Assembly: GCA_030159075.1 (NCBI GenBank)
Contig: BROG01000258.1
Span: 310,001-374,000 of the forward strand
Origin: Atrina japonica
Taxonomy: Eukaryota > Mollusca > Bivalvia > Pterioida > Pinnidae
Direction of reading: 5' to 3'
Length of the DNA: 64,000 nt
How positions within the stretch are numbered: the stretch's first letter is position 1; each line of letters begins with the position of its first letter. Of the stretch, positions 58,200 to 64,000 are shown piece after piece. Both the position numbers and the translations under genes were made by a program. The notes beneath the pieces are model-generated. The model saw nothing but the letters and a program-made list of their open reading frames with translations, was not told the origin of the DNA and did not search any database.

Positions 58200-59764
58200 T
58201 TTCCCCACATGACGTCACGAACGGCGTCATTGTTAATGTTACGCCCGTTATCGTAAAACAACACTGTTTATTAGACATATTCTTCTAAAACAATTTCTGA
58301 AGGAAATATTTTGGGCAGATTCAATTGAAGGTACAGAATATATAATACATGCAATCACTGAGAAATTAACTAATGACTTGTCAGCTAAGACTTTTTTTTT
58401 AACAGCACAAAAATTTGAAAAAAAAAGACTCTCACTCTTGACTTACTTACGTGACCTCACCATTGCATCAACATTTAACCATTTATTTTAACAAATAGAC
58501 CCTTTTACGATAATTGTGAGTGGCAAAGTGATACAAATTCCCGGAAATGAGGACAAGAAACAATCAATGACTATAACGACGTCTGATTTTGCGGGTATCT
58601 GATTCATTTTCAACTCAAAGTCACAGGACCGCAGTTAACATGAAAGGGTCTATAAAAGTTGCATAGTTCTTAATTTCTTGCAAAGTCTACATTATAAACT
58701 AGATAATGTGCCGAACTTTCTCAGAAATTTCCAGGTTTTTCGGATCACTTCTTTGTTTATCGGAAGAAGAAACATGGCTCATTGGCTGAATGACAGTAGG
58801 AAGCTGTTTGCTTTGTTTTTGTTTTGGAAGGCGCTTGGATTTACTGCAATGGAATAAATTTTGGATTTATTATGGTTGAAATATTCATTCTCTGTTTGTT
58901 GCTCTTTGTACTTTGCAGAAAACTCCACATTGGACACATATGATTGTTTTCGTTGAAAAGTACAGGAATAAGTCCGTGAGTTTTATTCAGCCTATGGGAC
59001 TTCACACGTTTCGCGTTGTTATGACAGATATACTTTTACTTAAAGTACAAAAGCTTTTTAAGATCCTAGTTCAGCTTTAAGTTTGTATAAGTCTTTCTGA
59101 CCATAACAAATCATTCACAGTTCAAATATTAATTCAAAATTCATAAATTTAATACATTGTCCTTGTCTGTTTGAATGTCCATACAATTACTACAATACGA
59201 TTTGAAAAATGTATCTATTACTTTTCAATAAAATACTGTAATTCGAATCATACCTGATTAAAATGTTACTTTTTATGACAAAGAATAATAAGTACGAAGG
59301 CTATTTGAATATTCATTACTTTCGTAAACGTCATTCGACTCTATTTCTATTATTTTATTTATGGTAACATTGACATGAATCGAAAGGAAACCTTTTCAAT
59401 AATGTATAGAGCTATCATGTCTCTTAAGAACTATGTCAAGCTGAATTACCAAAAGGTTAAAGGTTAATGACGTTCTATGATAAATGAAACAAATTAAAGC
59501 ACATATATAGGATTTCTAACATTTAAATTATGAATTCATCTGAAAAATGGTAATGCTTTTCTCTCCGATCGATATGGAAAATGTAACAGTAGCTAAGTAA
59601 AATTCCGTTTTAGCAGTTGATATAATAACCTAGATAAAATAAAAGCTGAAGTCATGAATAAAAAGACTAATTTTCTTGAAATTTTCGTTAATATATAATA
59701 TATCAGATTTTTCATAGAAACAAGCATTGTGTTAAATACTTATTTTGATTACTAATAACGTATA
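58200..59764. other. No gene or known repeat in ~1.5 kb
   Basis: AT-rich sequence with no domain-bearing frame and no match to the element families described here. Confidence 0.5.
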
Positions 59765-60077
59765 CAAATATCAGATACCATAGTATAAACATCCAGTTTG
59801 TCCAGGATATATAGACAAATCTGGTTATAAGTGGACAAACACGGACCTCTGGAAATCAAGAGGCGCGATCAGGTGCCATGGAGGAGTAAGTATCCCCTGG
59901 TGACCGGTCACATCCGCCGGGAATCCACAGCCAAATCCAAAGGAAAAAAGTGATAAACAAACCATCGTCACAATTGGTACAGACGTCTCAGTAATCGCAA
60001 ACAAGACTTATACTGACCGTAAATTTGCGGAAAGTTGACATCAAACGCAATTTTCGATATCCCTCTGTCAATAAAAT
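59765..60077 (-). mobile_element. Family 1 PLE, tail and extreme RT C-terminus
   Basis: aatatcagataccatagtat, gtccaggatatatagacaaa, acggacctctggaaatcaag, gcgatcaggtgccatggagg, gtacagacgtctcagtaatc, gcaaacaagacttatactga and ttcgatatccctctgtcaat are in tail-to-coding order. Truncated just into the RT C-terminal region. Confidence 0.85.
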
Positions 60078-60348
60078 ATAAATTCTGATATCAGTGCATT
60101 TTCCATGCAAAGAAAAAGATAAAGAGTGACAAGTGATAAGGAGTTTTGTTCAACAATCAACATTTGCAGACTGCTTTACAAAAAGTTTACGAATATAAAA
60201 GATATCGGATACCAAAATATAAATCATAATGTCCAGAATATAGGTACAAATCTGGTAAAAATGGACGAACACGGACCTCTTGAAATCAAGAAGTGGGATC
60301 AGGTGCCATAGAGGAGTAAGCATTCCCTGTTGAGCAATCACACCCGCC

Positions 60349-60548
60349 AGACGATGGGCCAAACATAAAGACGTAGAACCAGACACTTTGTCTGAATGAC
60401 TGAAAGCCATACGATGGTTGATAAAATCTCGTATTTGAAAACTTAAAGGGACTATGAAAACACGTTATCCCTCTGTATTTAATGATCCAGAAGTAGTAAC
60501 TGAACTGGATAGGTTACATGACCAATATGTACTGGTACCAGCAGACAA
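60349..60548 (+). mobile_element. Inverted PLE middle-region fragment
   Basis: It encodes RRWAKHKDVEPDTLSE and MKTRYPSVFNDPEVVTELDR plus DQYVLVPADK, matching 48050-48250 in the plus orientation. It replaces about 20 bp of the minus-strand tail (gtgagtccacagtcaagtcc). The blunt junctions are cacccgcc|agacgatggg and gcagacaa|atatgaaata. Confidence 0.88.
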
Positions 60549-60958
60549 ATATGAAATACGTTGGGAACGAATCCTCGTCATCATTGGTACAGACGTGTCA
60601 ATAACCGCCATCGAACAGATATTTGAACAATTCAATTAGTGAAACAGTAATCGCAAAAAACAATTACACCAACAGTAATATCAAAAACGGTTTTCGGTAT
60701 CCCTGTGTCAGTAATTTGTCAGTGAGTAGTTTACCTCTGTATATGAAATCTTCATATGTTGTGGCAAAAAGGATCATTTGTGAAATATAAACTCCATATG
60801 CGGGTGATTGTGGAATATTACTACTTAAATGTGGAAAAATTACACGATGGGAAAGCCGAAATCGTCGCGTTTGTCGTACAGCTTAGTTGTTAATTTCCTG
60901 TAAGTAAAATGTCAAAGTATGAAGCTTGAGTGCTTAAATCTGTTGTATCTTTTATTTC

Positions 60959-60979
60959 TAGTTCGCTAGGATATATCGA

Positions 60980-61049
<70 letters not shown>

Positions 61050-61070
61050 TCGATATATCCTAGCGAACTA
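60959..61070. repeat. 112-bp perfect palindrome with (TA)30 centre
   Basis: tagttcgctaggatatatcg + aatgta (60959-60984), 30 TA units (60985-61044), then the exact reverse complement tacattcgatatatcctagc + gaacta (61045-61070). The arms are RT sequence duplicated in inverted orientation. More TA units follow at 61071-61087. Confidence 0.95.
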
Positions 61071-61732
61071 TATATATATATATATATGAAAATTGTCATT
61101 ATTAATTGACAAAACGTCTTCGATACATCTAAATGTCAAGTTAAAGGACACTGCTGAATGAAGTTTGCTTCGTATGAATAAATGAACAGTCAGCCAATAA
61201 AGGGGCACAATTGGTTCCCATAGGAATGTCTACAGTTTATTGAAAGATCAGGTCTCTGAACATTACAAATATATTGTCTATTCGAAATTCCAGCATATTT
61301 TTTATATCAACTTTAGTGTATTTATGTGTGGAATGAGAGTGGTGTTTGACAAAATAAGTATTATGATAACCAATCATTAGATATTTAAATTTCCGGAAAA
61401 ACAATTGTCTATGATGCTAAAAAGTCTCTCTTTTATTTTGTTATGTAGAATAGTTGTGTAAAGAGTAGAGAAGTCGTATGTTTTGATACCGTGAATCTGA
61501 GAAAAAATGTGTGCCTTCAAATTTTCTAAAAGTTAATTAGAGTTTTTAAGTATCTACATCTGCTTTACAAAGCTTTTGGAATAAACAACTGTACAGTATT
61601 ACTGAAATTCTCCTTAACGGCTGTTAGTGTCTTGGTAAGGAGTAAAGATACAGGTTTGGTGGAACATTTGGAAGCTCAAAATCAGTATCGGATGTTGGTA
61701 CATCAAAAGAACATAATACGGACACGTGATTT

Positions 61733-62526
61733 TGATACGATATACATTGGAATAGGAACGAAATAACAATCAATCCTTGTCCGTTGATGATTTTGTTTTG
61801 ATTACGCGTAAGAAATATGACCTTAAAATGTATTTACAAGACTCGAATATTGCCAGTCAGAACTTAAGGATTATTACGACAATATAACCTTCTGTTTCAT
61901 GAGCTGATCCTGACTTTCGATTGTTTTCGTGGGCCGAGTTCATTCGTACGAAAGTCGATCGGTTTTATTAGCTGAGTGTATTCGCACAACCTTCAATTGT
62001 TTTTTTTTTTTAACAAGTCTTTCCGTTCTGTACAATATCCGGTACTCGATATACCATTGCCATCGCCTATTTGCATGATCGTCAGTCCTTAGTCCTCAGT
62101 AATCGTTGGGTTCTCCCTGATAATTTTCTAGTTTTAGTACGAATAGCATCTAACCATGAAATGCATCTTCCATCTATCTATAACTATATTAACTAAATTG
62201 ATATTGTATGTTTCCTAATGATCATAAATGCACAAGGATATTTCTGTGTCGTTCCTTTTCCAATTGTATATCGTTTGTAATCAACGGTTTCGTTTCGTTC
62301 ATAATTGATTTTGCAGCCACCCGAGTAATCTAATGCTGCAATATAACTAGTACAAGGGCAAACCAGGGTTAGATATTAAACGGATTAATTATCACATATC
62401 GAATTTCTATGAAAATATATATATATATTTTAGTTATTGGATTAAGTGCAGTGTTATATGAAAAAAGTTATTATACGAAAGAGTGAAATAAATCTTGGTA
62501 AATCAAAAAGTAAAAACATAATTGTT
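61733..62526. other. No gene recognised
   Basis: AT-rich sequence; the short repeat of cgaaagtcgat (61915-61955) is minor. Nothing supportable. Confidence 0.5.
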
Positions 62527-63022
62527 AAGAACTGATGGAGTCAAATATATGTGAACTATATATAATGGTAATTAGAACTGATGGAGTCAAAAAACTATAT
62601 ATAATAGTAATAAGAGCTGATGGAGTAAAAAATATGTAAACTATATATAATGGTAATTAGAACTGATGGAGTCAAAAAAACTATATATAATAGTAATAAG
62701 AGCTGATGGAGTAAAAAATATGTGAACTATATATAATGGTAATTAGAACTGATGGAGTCAAAAAACTATATATAATAGTAATAAGAGCTGATGGAGTCAA
62801 AAAACTATATATAATAGTAATGGTAATTAGAACTGATGGAGTCAAAAAACTATATATAATAGTAATAAGAGCTGATGGAGTCAAAAAACTATATATAATA
62901 GTAATGGTAATTAGAGCTGATGGAGTCAAATATATGTAAACTATATATAATGGTAATTAGAACTGATGGAGTCAAAAAACTATATATAATAGTAATAAGA
63001 GCTGATGGAGTCAAATATATGT
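62527..63022. repeat. ~42-bp minisatellite
   Basis: The unit is approximately aactgatggagtcaaaaaac + tatatataatagtaataag, with alternation of aagagctgatgg/tagaactgatgg and of tcaaaaaac/taaaaaatatgtgaac. About 12 units give a mixed 42/83-nt period. It is open in some frames only because the unit length is often divisible by three. It ends inside the last unit, where a PLE tail starts (tatgtgaa|tgcttactcc). Confidence 0.92.
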
Positions 63023-63023
63023 G

Positions 63024-63160
63024 AATGCTTACTCCTCCATGGTACCTGATCCCACCTCTTGGTTTCCAGAGGTCCGTGTTTGTCCATTTTTACCGGATTT
63101 GTATCTGTGTCCTGGACATTCTATTGATTTATACTTTGGTATCTATTGAAATTTTTATAT
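63024..63160 (+). mobile_element. Family 1 PLE tail immediately upstream of a 5' end (pseudo-LTR-like)
   Basis: tgcttactcctccatggtac, cctcttggtttccagaggtc, tccatttttaccggatttgt and gtcctggacattctattgat, then ctttggtatctattgaaatt + tttatatt. Only about 20 bp later the 5' coding region of another copy begins. The tail-then-5'-end order matches the tandem arrangement of PLEs, where a partial copy precedes a longer one. Confidence 0.88.
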
Positions 63161-64000
63161 TTTTTTTACCACCGAATATGTGTCACTGCTGGTGGACATA
63201 TTGTCCCCCGAGGATACTTGTCACTCAGTACATATGCATTTAATGGATAAAAAAGTACCAAAACATTGCAAACTGGATGGCACGGCGCCCAGTATAAAAA
63301 GGTGTCCTTCTGAGAAGTCTATCGGGAGCACAGACTCGCAGAGTTTGTTTGGTGCTCCCCGGGTTGTCCTTCGGGACATTAACAATTTTACATTTGTACA
63401 GTCAAAAGATGACCAGTTATGGTATAAACATAATAATGCTCATGTTCCCATAAAAAATTGTCAGATTCCACTTAACGACATTTTTGATAGTTCATTTTCA
63501 AATAATATACCATCAATTTCTTAATGTTCTGTCAAAAATTGTAAAACATGTCATATATTAATAACGGATCAAGTGTTCACCAGCAATCTCACAAATAAGC
63601 ATTACAACACCAGAAGCTGGGATCATCTAGACTGCAAATCATCTAACGTTGTTTACGGAATTGAGTGTACCTTGTGTGGTTTGATTTATGTTGGCGAAAC
63701 TAAATAAAAGAGTATCTGGTCATCGATTCGAGATTAACAATGGGGGTAACCAGATATTCTATCGACATTTCAACTCTCCTGACCATTCCATCTTGTCTAT
63801 GAGAGTTCGTATAATTGAAAAAATATACCACTAGACCAACAATCCCACCTTGAGTACCCCCTTCCGTAGACAACGTGAAGAATTTTGGATTAAACAGCTT
63901 GGCACTGCATATCCCTATGGATGTAACGATGATATCCAAAGTGTAGGCAATCTATCAAGCCCACTGTGTAATGGTGTTAATGTGATGGAACTTTTTAATT
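63161..64000 (+). mobile_element. Family 1 PLE, 5' region with GIY-YIG endonuclease (runs off the window)
   Basis: This is the only copy showing the 5' coding end: LLVDILSPEDT, then the GIY-YIG endonuclease, and VMELFN at the right edge, the point where copies A and B at 46.2 and 47.3 kb continue. It establishes that the endonuclease is N-terminal to the RT. It contains two in-frame stops and one frameshift, so this copy is dead unless sequencing errors are involved. Confidence 0.87.
63180..64000 (+). pseudogene. N-terminal GIY-YIG endonuclease part of the permuted PLE protein
   Basis: The first frame (to 63524) includes VSLLVDILSPEDTCHSVHMH, FGAPRVVLRDINNF and AHVPIKNCQIPLND. Possible starts are ATGs at 63231/63240. 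A TAA stop at 63522 precedes CSVKNCKTCHILITD, a Cys-rich, zinc-finger-like motif. Next is NVVYGIECTLCGLIYVGETK, the GIY-YIG strand pair with a CxxC insert. A frameshift near 63705 leads to RVSGHRFEINNGGNQIFYRH (catalytic Arg region), then STPFRRQREEFWIKQLG (catalytic Glu region), with a TAG replacing TGG near 63829. Known role: target-site nicking for retrotransposition. Confidence 0.85.

Larger units (their letters stand above)
60196..61732 (-). mobile_element. Family 1 PLE, tail + RT, with an inverted internal fragment and a palindrome
   Basis: Minus-strand copy: tail 60205-60346, interrupted by a plus-strand PLE fragment (60349-60548), then tail resumes (atatgaaatacgttgggaac). The RT C-terminus follows to about 60958, then a 112-bp palindrome, then palm (gtcttcgatacatcta), motif B (gcacaattggttcccatagg), fingers, ending at atacggacacgtgattttga, the recurrent 5' breakpoint. 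Confidence 0.87.

Noticed and set aside
62681..62939. Repetitive frames such as VIRADGVKKLYII on the plus strand and its minus counterpart
   Set aside because: They follow a ~42-bp minisatellite whose unit length is often a multiple of three; both strands are open, which argues against coding.
62540..63010. Repeated ctgatgga, considered as hammerhead cores
   Set aside because: The core needs CTGATGA followed by stem II and GAAA; these units read ctgatggag and have no GAAA or stem I partner.

Overview
This window looks like animal nuclear DNA from a mollusc, most likely a bivalve. That is an inference from three things. It is AT-rich and dense in microsatellites. It carries tRNA-derived SINEs whose heads and tails (for example ...caccaatcaaacaaac) are typical of oyster/scallop-type genomes. 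It is also saturated with one invertebrate retroelement type. I find no convincing intact host gene, rRNA, tRNA or CRISPR array. Nearly all recognisable coding sequence is decayed retroelement.

The dominant component is a Penelope-like element (PLE) present as more than 25 fragments on both strands. Joined conceptually, the copies give the order: N-terminal region, Cys-rich motif and GIY-YIG endonuclease (63.2-64.0 kb), a middle region (46.2-48.4 kb), a reverse transcriptase with GIPMGTNCAPLLAD and YIDDVL motifs (16.6, 48.5 and 49.5 kb), then a characteristic 3' tail of about 330 bp ending ...ctttggtatctgaaattttttatatt. GIY-YIG upstream of RT is the permuted order of the Naiad clade, opposite to classical C-terminal-endonuclease PLEs. 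I call this family 1. A related family 2 (7.2-8.7, 9.3-9.9, 25.0, 44.4, 45.1 and 51.7-52.6 kb) shares the RT but has a different 3' tail with an 18-bp minisatellite.

A second component is a roughly 350-bp dispersed repeat carrying a hammerhead ribozyme (HHR). Copies lie at 12.7, 20.7, 26.6, 36.5 and 44.5 kb. The one at 20,773-20,820 keeps every core nucleotide I can check. At 44.45-44.80 kb two HHR cleavage positions bound a 349-nt unit, the geometry of a retrozyme or PLE pseudo-LTR product. PLEs are known to carry HHRs, so the PLE and HHR repeats probably form one system.

Layout: 0-3.4 kb, two family 1 copies tail to tail. 4.3-6.8 kb, a 37-bp minisatellite interrupted by a family 1 copy. 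7.1-9.9 kb, two family 2 copies head to head. 11.5-18 kb, family 1 tails and copies, one with internal TTAGGG arrays, plus a readable empty-site/filled-site pair. 18-25 kb, mostly non-repetitive AT-rich DNA with foldback elements, an HHR and a SINE. 25-26.8 kb, PLE copies and an HHR. 27.8-33.1 kb, an abnormal region where PLE sequence is interleaved in short blocks with unrelated sequence, probably a consensus artefact. 34-39.3 kb, microsatellites, a dispersed repeat in inverted orientation and PLE fragments. 41-45 kb, SINEs and the HHR unit. 46.1-50.8 kb, a head-to-tail array of three family 1 copies with the best-preserved coding sequence. 51-54.8 kb, a nested family 2 copy, a SINE and an inverted array of X-box-like palindromes. 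55-58.2 kb, a polypyrimidine tract and simple repeats. 59.8-64 kb, more family 1 copies, one with a 112-bp perfect palindrome, ending in the 5' part of a copy that runs out of the window.

All coordinates were read by eye. Element boundaries are good to about 5-20 bases unless stated.
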